Notes under the pieces: model-generated
Seen by the model: the letters and a program-made list of their open reading frames with translations, nothing else
Databases searched by the model: none
Told to the model about the DNA's origin: nothing
From: Vitis vinifera
Lineage: Eukaryota; Streptophyta; Magnoliopsida; Vitales; Vitaceae
DNA: 64,000 bases
Direction of reading: 5' to 3'
NCBI RefSeq assembly: GCF_030704535.1
Contig: NC_081813.1
Span: 13,199,501-13,263,500 of the forward strand
Made by a program: the position numbers and the translations under genes
In this document: positions 10,401 through 22,326 of the stretch, one piece after another
Numbering within the stretch: position 1 is the stretch's first letter
Layout of the letters: each line of letters starts with the position of its first letter

Positions 10401-13400
10401 AGTAATGGACAAGGTTTGCAAATAACTCATACTGGTATCACATCCCTTCCTTCATCTTTTGGTTCTCTCTCTTTAAAAAATGTTCTTTGAGTTCCTCAAA
10501 TTGTCAAAAACTTACTTTCGGTTCAAAAATTTGCCACTGATAATTCCTGCTTCTTTGAATTTTAGCCCTCTTATTTTCTTGTCAAGGATCAAGTGTCCAA
10601 GAAAATCCTCCTCTAGGGCCCAAGTGAAGATGGAGTGTACACTTTTCGCCCTAATGTCAAGCAAGCATTTACAGCTGAAGCACCAACCATGGATGAATGG
10701 CATGCTGCTTTGGGACATCCTCAACGGCGTATCGTGTCTAGTTTAATCAAGTAATTTCATTTACCTTGTTCTAGTAATTCTAGTTCTCTTTGTTCTTCTT
10801 GCATTTTGGGCAAACATGCTAGACTATCTTTAGGATCAGTTCAACATAAAAGTATTGCTCCCTTTCAACTTATTTACTCTGATTTTTAGGGCCTTGCTCC
10901 TTTGTTGTCCAGTCTTGGCCATTGCTATGCTCTTATTTTCATTGATGATTATTCCCGTTACACATGGGTTTATTTGATTAAAAATAAAAAGTGATGTTTA
11001 TTATGTCTTTCTTCAATTTGAGCAATTCATTCATCGTCAATTTAATCAGAAAATTTTGGCATTCCATTCGGATTGGGAGGGGAATACCGAAAACTAAACA
11101 CCTATTTTAAACAAGTCGGCATTGTTCACAAACTTGCATGTCCTCATACTCATGAACAAAACGGTGTCGCATAACGGAAAATTCGCCATCTTGTTGATAC
11201 TAGTCTTGCACTTCTTGCTCATGCTAATTTACCACTACGGTATTGGAATTATGCATTTGAAATGAGTTGTTCTTCTATTAATAATTTGCCCACTCCAGTT
11301 CTTAATAGTTCTTCCCCATACTTTGTTTTATTTCACAAACATCCTGATTATTCTACTCCAAAGCCTTTTGGGTGCACTATTTTTCCTCTATTACGTCCAT
11401 ATAATAACCATAAGTTTGCATTTAGAAGCACTCTTTGTGTCTATCTTGGTCCAAGTCCCTCTCACTCGGATAGTCGTTGTCTTAATTTATCAAATGATAG
11501 GGTCTATATTGCTAAGCATGTTGTTCTTAATCCTAGCCTCTTTTTGTATCGTTCTCATATTGCAGCATCTCAAGCTCCAAAGGACTCTTCAAATTTCCCG
11601 TGGCTTCACATTAAAAGTGTACCTCCATCATCCACGGGTTCTGTTGGAAATTCAGGTCAAACCTCTACTCCCTCTAATATTCCTTTATTTTCTACCACTG
11701 ATCAATCTTCAAATAATTCCTTATTGTCAGCTCAGTCCCCACCTTTGACCACGCCACCCTCCTCTCACTCTCCTATCCCACAACAATCACCTTCATCAGA
11801 TTCAACCACTGATCCTCCACTATCTCTTACTGTTGATCTCACCCATTATCCAGCTCAACTAAATGCTCCGTCTTCTACGTCAACCTCTCCTCCTCGAATT
11901 CACCCCATGCAGCTTCGTTCTTCCACCATGCAAAAACGACATGCTTGTCTTTCCACCAAAGCTAAAAATTACCTTATCACAGAACCAAAAACCTTCACTC
12001 AAGCCAAACCATATGCTTAATGGCGTGATGCGATGCAAAGTGAAATTAATGCCTTGCTTCAGAATCACACATGGGTTCTTGTTCCTCGACCTCCAGCTGC
12101 CAATATCATTGGTAGTAAATGGGTTTATTGAATTAAAAGGAAAGCTAATGGGGAGATAGATCGATTTAAGGCTCGGCTCGTTGTGAAGGGTTACTCACAG
12201 CAGCCTAATATTGACTACACTGAGACCTTTAGTCCTATGCTTAAAGCTACTACAATTCGGACTATTTTATCAATTGCTACTTCTTCACATTGGCCAATCC
12301 GCCAATTTGATATCTCATATGCGTTTTTACATGGTTTTATTGATTCAGATATTTATATGGAGCAACCCATTGGCTTTCAAGACTCTTCACATCCAGACTA
12401 TGTGTGTAAGTTGTCTAAGTCGTTGTATGGTCTCAAACAGGCCCCTCGGGCCTAGTTTCACAAACTCACTTCCTTTCTGCAGGACATTGGTTTTCAAGCT
12501 TCAAAGGTTGATTCTTCTTTGTTTATTCTTCATCAAGGTGCTCTTAAATTCTATGTTCTAATTTATGTGGATGATATCCTCCTTACTTGCTCTTATTTTA
12601 CAAAATTGGATTAGTTTTTAAGTAAGATCAAATCAACCTTTTCAGTTTGAGACCTTGGATCCCTTCATTTTTTCTTGGGTATTGAGACACAATTTTTGGC
12701 TGATGGTCTTCTCATCACCCAACGAAAGTACATTACTAATATGTTGGCCAATTCTAACATGTCTGAGTGCAAGCCTTGTCATACACCTATGTTGACCAGC
12801 TCTCCACTTTCCAAACTCTCTGGTGATCCTTTATCAAATGTAGAGAAATATCGCCAAGTGGTTGGATCCTTGCAGTACATTACTCTGATTAGACCTGATA
12901 TCTCATTCTCAGTCAATAAATTATCTCAATTTATGCATCAGCCCACTCAAGAGCATTGAACAGCGGTTAAGAGGCTGTTGCGTTATCTTAAGGCTACTGT
13001 TGGTTTTAGATGTTCTTCTCCAAGCATTCCACTCTTGATTTGCAATGCTTCACTGATAGTGATTGGGGTGGTTGCCCCAATGATCGTCGATCAACAAATG
13101 GTTATGCAGTCTATCTAGGCAAAAATCTTATTTCATGGACTTTGAAGAAACAACCAACCATTGCCTAATCTTCCACTGAGAGTGAATATTGCGCTCTTGC
13201 TAACTCTACTGTTGAAATTATGTGGCTTCAATCGCTTCTCTCTAAACTTGGCTTCTCTTCCTCAAATCCAGCTACATTGTGGTGCGATAATGTGGGAGCT
13301 ATTTATCTATGTTCGAATCCTGTCTTTCATGCCCGAACAAAACATATCGAACTTGACTATCATTTCATTCAAGAACAAGTCTAACAACGCAACATTCAGG

Positions 13401-13519
13401 TTCATTTTATTTCTTCAGATGACCAGATTACTGATATTCTTACCAAACCACTTGGTCAATGTCTATTTGTTAAGCACCAAGACAAGCTTTGGCTTTGTTC
13501 TTCTCTGCCTTCAGCTTGA
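7402..13519 (+). pseudogene. Copia gag-pol polyprotein, broken
   Basis: Codes for Gag, protease, integrase, reverse transcriptase and RNase H, in that order. Gag starts at ATG 7402 (LTPRNYLAWKTQF and WIFSSLSEEI are typical). It is cut after codon 200 by an insertion and resumes in frame at 9951 when one AACTC target copy is removed. The zinc knuckle CQIC-x4-H-x4 has lost its last Cys (TAT at 10158). Protease region about 10300-10490, GAG-pre-integrase near 10690, integrase about 10850-11260 with a stop and frame change, and a Ser/Pro/Thr-rich linker 11550-11900. RT at 12000-12650 keeps YVDDIL. RNase H 12990-13500 is frameshifted and ends DILTKPLG. At least eight stops lie in the frame. Confidence 0.88.
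8002..9945 (+). mobile_element. 1.94-kb TG...CA insertion, probable solo LTR
   Basis: Inserted in the copia gag. It begins TGATT, ends AATCA, and is flanked by the 5-bp duplication AACTC (7997-8001 and 9946-9950). Removing it and one AACTC restores the gag frame, which fixes both borders. It has no coding capacity, PBS or polypurine tract. The size, TG...CA ends and 5-bp duplication fit a solo LTR left by recombination between the two LTRs of a larger retroelement. A diverged relative starts at 62507 and shares 'ggatcgttcac', a 'ttcccgaaccggt'-like string, 'gcgttgggg' and GCGAA palindromes. A TATA-like 'attatataaagc' is near 9745. A non-autonomous LTR-less element is the alternative. Confidence 0.8.
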
Positions 13520-13526
13520 CAGGGGA

Positions 13527-13725
13527 TGTTAGAGCAACAACCAGATATATAGTTTGTTTTATTTGTATCTATCTTATTGTTGTAACTATCATCCTTTAAT
13601 CATGTAAGTAGTTAGCTGATTTTATGCTATTTCAAACTCTATAATTCAGCTATATAAAGTTGCCCTTGTATTCATTATTAACACAGCAATATAATACAAA
13701 CATTCATTCTCATATTATCTTTACA
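13527..13725 (+). repeat. Copia 3' LTR
   Basis: Partner of 7168-7364. It follows the purine stretch 'aggggA' and is followed by the TTTAA target copy. Confidence 0.92.
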
Positions 13726-13731
13726 TTTAAA

Positions 13732-14142
13732 TATTAAAAGGCAGTTTTCTAGACACCTAATATGAATAAACTTTTTTTTTTCAACCCATGCATGGAATTC
13801 TACACACGTAGAAGCCAAATTGAAGTCCTTTGTTCACATGTATCACTCATCTTCTATCCTTTTCTTTTGACTTATGTGAAGCCTATTAGTTTGTAGCTTA
13901 TTTTCAAACCTATGTTTGGACTTCTATTCAAATAGGCGTGAATATTTATAATAGTAGGTGAGAATCTAAGACCATGTTTGGACTTTTGTACCAATAGGTG
14001 TGAATATTTACAAAAGTAGGTGAGAATGTAAAGGCTATGTTTGGATTCAAAAAATATTAAAAAGAATTATTTGTATTTAAGCATTTATGTACATGGAATA
14101 AGATGTGGAATCAATATCTTTTAGCTTTCGAGCCTAATAGGA
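13732..14142. repeat. Repeat copy and 67-bp tandem duplication, no gene
   Basis: 13732-13890 is the right copy of the 6515-6690 repeat. From about 13909 to 14047 a unit of about 67 bp occurs twice, each with 'atgtttggactt' and 'agtaggtgagaat'. 14060-14142 ('ggaataagatgtgga') matches the duplicated blocks at 44940 and 47500 and is the left flank of the CACTA insertion. Confidence 0.6.
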
Positions 14143-14340
14143 CACTACTACAAAAATTGTAAATAATGGCGTTTAAATCCTTGGCGCTTCTAAAAAGTGA
14201 CAAGGAATGCAATGAACAGTAATTGTATAAAAGAATAATGGCGGTTTATAAACATGGTGTTTTATGTAAGCGTCATTATTGCACTTCATCATTCTTGGCA
14301 GTTTTAAGAAGTGTCATTGTCTCCTATTATTTATATATAG
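14143..14340 (+). repeat. CACTA left terminus and subterminal repeats
   Basis: The terminal repeat is followed by several degenerate copies of a motif like 'aatGGCGtTT' or 'aaGcGTCATT' in both orientations (about 14167, 14180, 14240, 14269, 14297, 14316). The same motif family fills the other end. In En/Spm such subterminal motifs bind the element's DNA-binding protein; that role here is inferred. Confidence 0.8.
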
Positions 14341-14600
14341 TCATATTTCCCCATTTCTCAAACATCCCGCTTTGTCTCAACAAATATCCCGCCTCATCTG
14401 AAAAAACCTAGAAAACTAAACCCATCATCCCTGATTTCTTGCCTTTAGCAAACTCGTCGGAGATGCCCTGATTTCTTGCCTTTAGCAAACTCGTCGGAGA
14501 CGCCCAACTATCGAACGATCAACTACTGACTGGTGATAATGAGAGCACCTCATCGGAGACACCCAAAAACACTCCATTGTGTCAGGTAATTTCTAACAGT
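14341..14600 (+). other. Possible CACTA 5' leader with 37-bp tandem repeat
   Basis: A 37-bp unit starting ctgatttcttgcctttagca occurs twice (14431-14467 and 14468-14504) with one base changed. A donor-like cag|gtaattt lies at about 14585. The position just inside the terminus suits an untranslated leader exon spliced to the downstream genes, as in En/Spm. No transcript evidence is available. Confidence 0.35.
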
Positions 14601-14989
14601 GGGTAAAAAAACAATAATAAAAAAAAATAGAATTGGAATCATGCGTTTTCAAAGCTTGAACGCAGTCAATCTATTAGAGTTTTCAAGATCTGGTATTTCA
14701 GTTGGAAAGGTTAAATTTTTTGGTTTCTTTGAGTGCATTTTGATTTGGGTTGTAGTTGGTTGGTATTCAGAGTGGTGTAGAGAACGTCAATGTCTGGAAA
14801 TGGAGAAGAGGGGAAAGCCTTGGCTGGGAGCATTGGTGGTGGTGTCTTTGTTGTTTCAAAATCTTAGGGTTTCGTTGGTCTCTCAAGATTGAAGTAAGTG
14901 GTTTTTCATTTTGAGTGTTTGGTTGTAGGGAAAGTGGATAAATCAGTTACAAATATGCAGAAAATTTATTTCAAAATTGATTTTGGGGC

Positions 14990-15440
14990 TTTGAATTTTA
15001 ATTTAGTTTGATGTTTATTTGGGTATGTACAGGTTTGGCTGCTTTGTTCCAATTTCAAAGAGAAAGAGAGTGGTGAGAGAAATGTTTGGGCTTTGGTGAA
15101 TTGGGATAATGAGAGCTTCATCTCTGTTCGTGGTTTGAAGTGGAGTGCTCCAATTGGAAAGCAGCAATTTGTGAGTGATTCTTCCCTAAAAAAAAACAAT
15201 TATGGAATAATTTTCTATTGTGCTTTGGAATGAAATGATTCTTGTTGCTTCTTCTTGGAGGAGCTTTGTAGCATCCCCTGTTGATAGCTTCTTCCCAAGA
15301 ACGAAATGAATGTGTTTGAGGATGATTTTGAAACATGGAGTCTTAAGGGCAGTCCTAGCAGGACTCGAGAGTACATGTTGGATGGCCACAACCCTTTGGA
15401 GCCCAGAATAAGTTCCGAATGGAACTATGGGCCTGAGCAC
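14990..15440 (+). pseudogene. Exon-like segments of unknown origin inside the CACTA element
   Basis: After an acceptor-like tgtacag at about 15025-15031 there is an open stretch to 15171 reading ...NVWALVNWDNESFISVRG and GLKWSAPIGKQQF, followed by a donor-like gtgagtg. A second open stretch runs from about 15300 to 15442 (NVFEDDFETWSLKGSPSRT, later LEPRISSEWNYGPEH) and ends in a stop. The composition is less AT-rich than the surroundings and the wording looks like real protein, but I recognise no family. It may be a captured host gene fragment or an element leader. The minus-strand frames here are shadows. Confidence 0.35.
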
Positions 15441-18400
15441 TGAGACATCAGTTTTGCATAGAGTGTTTTCTCAGCAAGGAAATTTCTTTCTATTGGAAGC
15501 CTAGATTAGCTAATCATGCAATTAATGGAACCTACACATGGAATTGGGCTAAAAAAAATGATTCACTAAAAAGTTCTAGCTTGTTACCCTCTGATTTTTA
15601 TTTTTTTTTAATGGGCAATAAAAGCTTAAACTGTAATTCCAACTGTTAGGATATTCAATACCTTATTTAGAGATTTCATTTGGTCAAAGCATTTAAAACT
15701 TGCAAAAATTTTCTTATATATCTTTCTCTTGATGGCAAAATTTGGGCTATTTTTTTTGGTGAATATATCAATGTTTTATTCCATTTTTGAGACTTTTTAC
15801 TTTATTTGATCTGGAATCCTTAATGAAGTCAAAAGAGTGACAATTGTGGATCACTTAGTGTGTGCACGTCTATATATGATAAATTCTATATGGCAATATA
15901 TAGAAAGCATTTCAAAGAATTAAAAATAAACCTTAAATATTTTTGGTTTTATAGGAATATTCTATATAGGATAAATTCTATATGGCAATATTTTGGTTTT
16001 ATTTCCATTTAATAGAAAATGGAATTGACGCCCTAATATTTTTTAATTAAATATTCCTATGTTATCTTTATACTATTTTTAAATATTTTTTTATGAATTA
16101 ATTAAATATTTAGTAAATTTAATATTACTATATATATATATATATATTAATTAAATATATATTTCATTAATTACAATATTTTTTAATTACTATATTTAAT
16201 TAATTAAATATTACCATATATACATTAATTCAATATTTTGATACAATGTAGTACGTTAAAAAATTGAATTAAAATTTAGATGTTCATTAAATTTAGTTTT
16301 ATTTTACACTTTTCTTCTTCTACTTTCTATATTTTCTATAAAATCTATTTTGATTTTGGAAAAAAGGATGGGAAAAATATAATTTTAGTAAATATATTAA
16401 TTCTCTAATCCAAATAAATAAAATCAATTTAATAAATAAATATAATTATAACACAAATACTATTGATTCTACCTAAAATATATTGAAGGTAGTTTGGAAG
16501 CATTTATCATAATGTTGGAAGTCTTTGGTAATAATCGAAAATGTTTTTCTCATAAACATTTAACATTTGGTAAATTTTAATTGTGATTTTGAAAATTTGT
16601 ATTACCAAATGATAATTTTTGAACTAACTCATGAAATATGCATTTTTCACAAATTATTTTTTGGTAGCCTATTATATATATATGTATGTATTATAAGTTA
16701 TTAAAATAATTTACTTGATTGATTATAAATATATTAAAATAATTTACCAAACCATTTGAAAATAGAAAATAGTACAAATAAAATTGATAACACAAAATTT
16801 AATTATAACCTAAAAACAATTTTAGGATATTTGGCTCTAAGGGGTATTTGGGATAAATTTCCTATTACCATGATTACTTAGTATAGATACTTAAAAGGTT
16901 AAAATTATAATTTCAAAAATTTTTTATTAAATTTTTAAAATTATGAACACTATGTTCCATGTTCATTACTATGTGCTCCTATATTATGATATATGGTTTA
17001 AAATTAATTCTCGATTTCTCCATTACAATGCACTATTTATTTATTTTACATAGGCATCTAGAATTTCTTTACATTTTATTTAGATGTATATTATATTAGT
17101 TTTATAATAAAGAGATTAAAATTTTAATCAAACAAAAAATATTTTTATTTTCATAATTTTTATTTTAAATGAAAAAGATATATGTTAAACCATATATTAT
17201 CCCTATAATGCTTGTGAATTCTTCTCAAAAACACAAATCTAAAAAAAAAAAACCAAATGCAAAAGCACAACATAGAGACAAGTTTAAATTATATAGTTCA
17301 CAAAATACCATTATAGGCTAAAATTTAGACAAAAATAAAATTAATTATTAAATATTGATTGTCTTATTATTTGTTTTGTAGGATAATTACTTGATGTGTA
17401 TTTAAAATTGTCAATTTAGATTATTTTGATTAAATTTGGTGTGGACCTTTTTGTAGAAGATGTTGCTCTCTAAGTTGTGAAAAGGCTTTTAGGCCTCCAT
17501 GTTAAATGTTACATATTTAAGATAAACATGATAGAATGAGAGTTATGTTGTTTTGTTGTAATATTCCAATTAGTAATCATGTTTTAATTTTACTCAACTA
17601 TGCTTGCATGCAACCTTAGAGTTCCCGTTCAAGTATCATTGTGAGACAAAAGTTTATGTTATTACATAGTAAAGACATTTTAGTTGTCAAAAGGTGAAAA
17701 TGGTTTTATCTATGCTAGTTTCACGTTGACAACTTTTAAATTGTCTACCATGTGATAAAGATCTTTTCTCTACAAATGATGCTTGAATTGTCCGATTGGA
17801 CAGTGTAGGAAAACATAATATCTATGAAGTTAATTGCTTGTTCTTAATTTATTTTAAATAAATTTTGGTACTATTTCCTCTTGTTCTCTGGGTACATACT
17901 TGGACAAGGTGACATATTATGTTTTGTCCATTTTGTGTACTTGGAGAACCATAGGGAAATGCTGCCAAAATTTTTTTAAAATTAAATTGAGCATATTGGC
18001 AGTTGACACATAGAGATTATGTATTCCTATATGGGATAGGAACCACTCCCTAATTTACAATGTTGGAGATGTTAGATGGCATAAAACATGCAACATAGCT
18101 TGAATTGTATATGTTAATAATATTAATATGCACTTGTTTAATTGAGGTTATGCATCACCTTTAATGCAAGTACTCAAGGTCAATAACATTTATAGCTTCG
18201 TAATCACTACTACATATAACACATACAATGACTTTTTTTTTCCTTGGCTTTTTTAAAAATTGTCAATAATTAGCGTGTTATTCCAATAGTGTAAATATAT
18301 GTACAAAAGTCATAATGATTAGAAAATTAATGCTCACCCTTTTTCTCTTAAATCTAGCCTCTTAAACAAATGTTGTATTAAATTGATTATTGATTATTCT

Positions 18401-18501
18401 TTGAACTAAAGAAAGCGAGGTTGCTAAACGAATGACACAGAAAATGTTGATATTTTCTTCAATTTGAAGTTTGATCACTATTGGAAGTTTGTTATTAAAA
18501 A
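15441..18501. other. AT-rich 5' region of the CACTA element, no gene seen
   Basis: Stop-rich in all frames. Visible structure: a duplicated 'gataaattctatatggcaat' (15879 and 15969), an (AT)n run at 16130-16148, a small inverted repeat TGTCC-gatt-GGACA at 17789-17802, and an 87-bp stretch (18205-18291) that begins CACTACTACA and ends ATAGTG, like a miniature CACTA terminus pair but without a matching 3-bp duplication. Probably promoter, leader intron and old insertions. Confidence 0.5.
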
Positions 18502-21500
18502 ATGGACCGTTCATGGATCTCAAAGGATAGAAGATCGAAGGAGTATGAGAATGGGGTAGAACATTTTATCACATTTGCAATACAAAATTCTGTAAATAAA
18601 AACTCCATTAAATGTCCATGTTTACAGTGTGGTAATATGATATTCCATACTCCTCAAAAGATTAGAGAGCATATGTTTTTCCATGGAATTGATCAAAGTT
18701 ACTATACATGGTATTGGCATGGAGAGGTAGCTCCAAGTGGACCACCAACTACAAGAGTAGAACATTATGATAAAGTTCAATTTGATGATGTGGGTAGTAC
18801 AATAGAAATGGTTCAAGCTGCACAGGAGGATTGTAAAAATGACCCAGAATCATTTCAAAGATTATTGAAAGATGCAGAAAAACCGTTATATCCTGGTTGT
18901 AGAAACTTTACAAAATTGTCTGCATTGATTAAATTGTACAACCTAAAAGCACGCTTTGGGTGGTCTGATAAAAGCTTTTCAGAGCTTTTAGAAATGCTTG
19001 GAAATATGTTGCCTGTGAATAATGAGTTGCCTTTGTCTATGTATGAAGCAAAAAAGACATTGAATACATTGGGAATGGAATATGAGAAAATACATGCATG
19101 TCCTAATGATTGTATCCTTTATAGGAATGAGTTGAAAGATGCATCGTCATGTCCTACTTGTGGAACTTCAAGGTGGAAGACAGATAAAACAGGAACTAAA
19201 AAGAGGAAGGGGGTTCCAGCGAAAGTAATGTGGTATTTCCCTCCAGTTCCAAGATTTAGAAGAATGTTTCAATCAGTAAAAATTGCAAAAGAGCTCGTAT
19301 GGCATGCCGAAGAAAGAGATTTCGATGGTAAAATGCGTCATCCATCAGACTCACCATCATGGAAGCTAGTTGACCATAGATGGCCCGAGTTTTCCTCAGA
19401 ACCTAGAAACTTGAGACTTGCCATTTCAGCAGATGGCATAAATCCTCACAGTTCATTAAGTAGCAAACATAGTTGTTGGCCTGTTCTCATGATAATTTAT
19501 AACCTTCCTCCATGGTTGTGCATGAAGAGAAAATTTATGATGTTATCTTTGTTAATTTCAGGTCCACGACAACCTGGTAATGACATTGACATCTATTTAG
19601 CACCGTTGATAGAAGATCTTAAAACATTGTGGGAGGTCGGAGTCCAGGCTTATGATGCACATCAACGAGAGTTCTTTACATTAAGAGCTGTTCTATTATG
19701 GACAATCAGTGACTTCCCTGCGTATGGAAACTTGTCTGGGTGCACAGTTAAAGGATATTTTGGTTGTCCAATATGCAGGGAAGAAACATATTCTCGTAGA
19801 TTGAAACATGGAAAAAAGAACTCATATACAGGACATAGACGATTTCTTCCTTGCAACCATCCATTTAGGAAACAAAAGAAAGCATTTGATGGTGAACAAG
19901 AGTTTAGGCCACCTCCACAAATATTAACTGGAGAGGAAATTCTCAAAAAAGTCAAAGTCATTTGTAATTCATGGGGGAAAAAAAAGTTTAATCGTGGTAA
20001 ATCCAAAGTTAGCAATCCAAATTGTTGGAAGAAGAAGTCCATATTCTTTGATCTTGAGTATTGGAAATATCTTCATGTTCGTCATAATTTGGATGTAATG
20101 CATATTGAGAAAAATGTTTGTGAAAGCATCATTGGTACCTTACTCAACATTCCAGGTAAGACAAAGGATGGACTGAACTGTCGTTTAGATCTTGTAGACA
20201 TGGGCTTAAGGAGCGAATTGGCACCAAAGTTTGAATCAAAGAGAACCTATCTCCCTCCTGCATGTTATTCACTTTCGAAAATGGAAAAGAAGGTATTTTG
20301 CCAAACTCTTTCACAATTGAAGGTTCCTTATGGATACTGCTCTAACCTTCGAAACCTTGTGTCAATGGAAGACTTGAAGCTTTATGGCTTGAAATCCCAT
20401 GACTACCATACATTAATGCAGCAATTATTGCCTATTTCATTACGATCTATTTTGCCAAAGCATGTGAGGAATGCCATTTGTAGATTGAGTTCTTTTTTCA
20501 ATACTCTCTGTAGTAAAGTGGTTGATGTTCCTACATTAGATGAGTTACAAAATGAGGTTGTGGTGACATTGTGCTTGTTTGAAAAGTATTTCCCACCTTC
20601 ATTCTTTGATATCATGGTGCATCTTACTGTGCATCTTGTAAGAGAGGTGAGACTTTGTGGACCAGTTTACCTTAGGTGGATGTACCCATTTGAAAGGTTC
20701 ATGAAAGTGTTAAAAGGCTATGTACGAAATCGTAATCGACCCGAAGGTTGCATCGCTGAATGCTATATTGCAGAAGAAGGCATTGAGTTTTGTACAGAGT
20801 ACTTATCAAATGTTGAGGCAATTGGAATTCCTAGTACTTCAAACATTGACCAAAAAGTTGGGGCATCTATATTTGGAGGTCATACCATGAAGGTTGATTC
20901 CAATTTATGGTTACAAGCACATCATTATGTGTTGGAGAATACAACAATCATCCAACCTTATGTCGAGTAAGTGGGACACACTTTTGTTTCTTTATTTATC
21001 ATGCTTATAATAAATATAGGATACTAACTATAAAATTATTATACATGACTTCATAGAGATCACATGAAATGGTTGAAAATGAAATATCCACGTCAAGCTA
21101 AAAGACAAAAGTGGCTACAAGATGAGCATATGCGTACTTTTACTTATTGGTTGAGACAAAAGGTAATAGAGTGGTAGTAAAACTAACTGTATTCTTTACA
21201 CTCTTGGTTAATTATGTTGGTAATAACTATAACTTATTTATACAGGTTGAAGTTGCCATTGGTAATGAAGAACCTGTATCTGAAACCCTTAAATGGATAG
21301 CTCATAGTCCTAGCCACTATGTTTTTAAGTATCATGGCTATGTCATTAATGGGTGTCACTACCATACCAAGGAGCGTGATGATTTACGAGCTACCCAAAA
21401 TAGTGGAGTCAAAATTGTAGCTACAACAATGCAAATTGCTAGTGCCAAGGATAAAAATCCAGTATTTGGTGAGCTTTGTTTCTATGGGGTTATTACTGAG

Positions 21501-21893
21501 ATTTGGGATCTTGATTATACCATGTTCAGGATTCCAATCTTCAAGTGTGATTGGGTTGATAATAAGAATGGAATCAAAGTTGATGATCTTGGGTTTACCT
21601 TAGTTGACTTCAGCAAAATGGCTCATAAATCAGATCCTTTCATTTTAGCCTCCCAGGCTAAGCAAGTTTTCTATGTAAAAGATGAACTTGATCCAAGATG
21701 GTCAGTTGTTTTATCAACTCCTCAACAAGACTTCTTGGAAAGGGATGAGGGTGATGATCTCATGGATAACTCTATTGAACACCATCCAGTCATATCTTCT
21801 TTGCCACAAGTTGAATCATTTGATGCTATGGATGACTCTGATGCAATATGTATGCGAGGCGATTGTGAGGGGATTTGGGTTGAGAACAAATAG
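18502..21893 (+). CDS. CACTA transposase TNPD (TNP2 family)
   Basis: This is the catalytic transposase that cuts and moves the element in the nucleus. Exons: 18502-20966, 21057-21162 and 21246-21893, giving about 1,072 aa with no stop. Introns are GT-AG, and the first has a perfect TACTAAC-like branch site at about 21022. The start MDRSW is the usual TNPD start. Domains: transposase-associated N-terminus (residues 1-75, with CPCLQC and two His), TNP2 transposase core (about 190-480; LAISADGINPH, GPRQPGNDIDIYL and LRAVLLWTISDFPAYGNLSG are typical), DUF4218 (about 630-745), and DUF4216 in exon 3 (about 938-1005; YGVITEIW, DWVDN). An uninterrupted frame of this length, among dead transposons, suggests recent activity or recent insertion. 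Splice sites are read by eye. Confidence 0.93.
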
Positions 21894-22326
21894 TATATGT
21901 AACTGAAGTGTAGCCCTGTTATAATGATGTTTTCAAATTTATACTTTATTTCAAAATGCATTTTAGTTTTTATTATAACATGTATTTGTCTAACTAAGTA
22001 GTTGTTGTTTGTATTTTATGCGGTGACCTGATATGCTACTACAGTTTTCTATAAGGTAAACCTTATGCTTATTGGTTCATTTGTCTGTACTATTAGATGA
22101 TTGTTATGGTTTTAGTTTTAGTTAACGTCAGATTGGCTTTAGAAAAACATTGACAGATCTATTTTCAATATTATGTTCGAAATAGATCAATTCATTAGGT
22201 AATGCCTTATGCAATTGAAATTTTTATACTTAAAATTTTGTTTAGATATTTCATACAAAATTTGTATGGATTTATGGATATTTTATAAACTTACTTTTAA
22301 ACTTTATAATTTTTTTTATTACAGGT
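21894..22326. other. Spacer between the two CACTA genes
   Basis: AT-rich, no open frame. It ends in a polypyrimidine-acceptor sequence (tttttttattacag) two bases before the ATG of the second gene. So the second gene very likely has an upstream untranslated exon, perhaps the shared leader near the left terminus. Confidence 0.5.

Larger units (their letters stand above)
7163..13730 (+). mobile_element. Ty1/copia LTR retrotransposon (Ale-like), interrupted
   Basis: Complete element outline: target duplication TTTAA at 7163-7167 and 13726-13730, 5' LTR 7168-7364, primer-binding site from 7365, gag-pol, polypurine tract next to 13527, 3' LTR 13527-13725. The two LTRs begin TGTTAGAG and end TTTACA. 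They differ at roughly 9 positions plus a 2-bp indel over about 197 bp, which points to an insertion some millions of years old (inference). The coding part has stops and frameshifts, and gag is split by a later insertion at 8002-9945. It is not autonomous in this state. Confidence 0.92.

Noticed and set aside
18205..18291. 87-bp CACTACTACA...ATAGTG unit resembling a miniature CACTA element
   Set aside because: The flanking triplets (AAT and TAA) do not match, so an independent insertion is not supported; kept only as a note in the CACTA 5' region.
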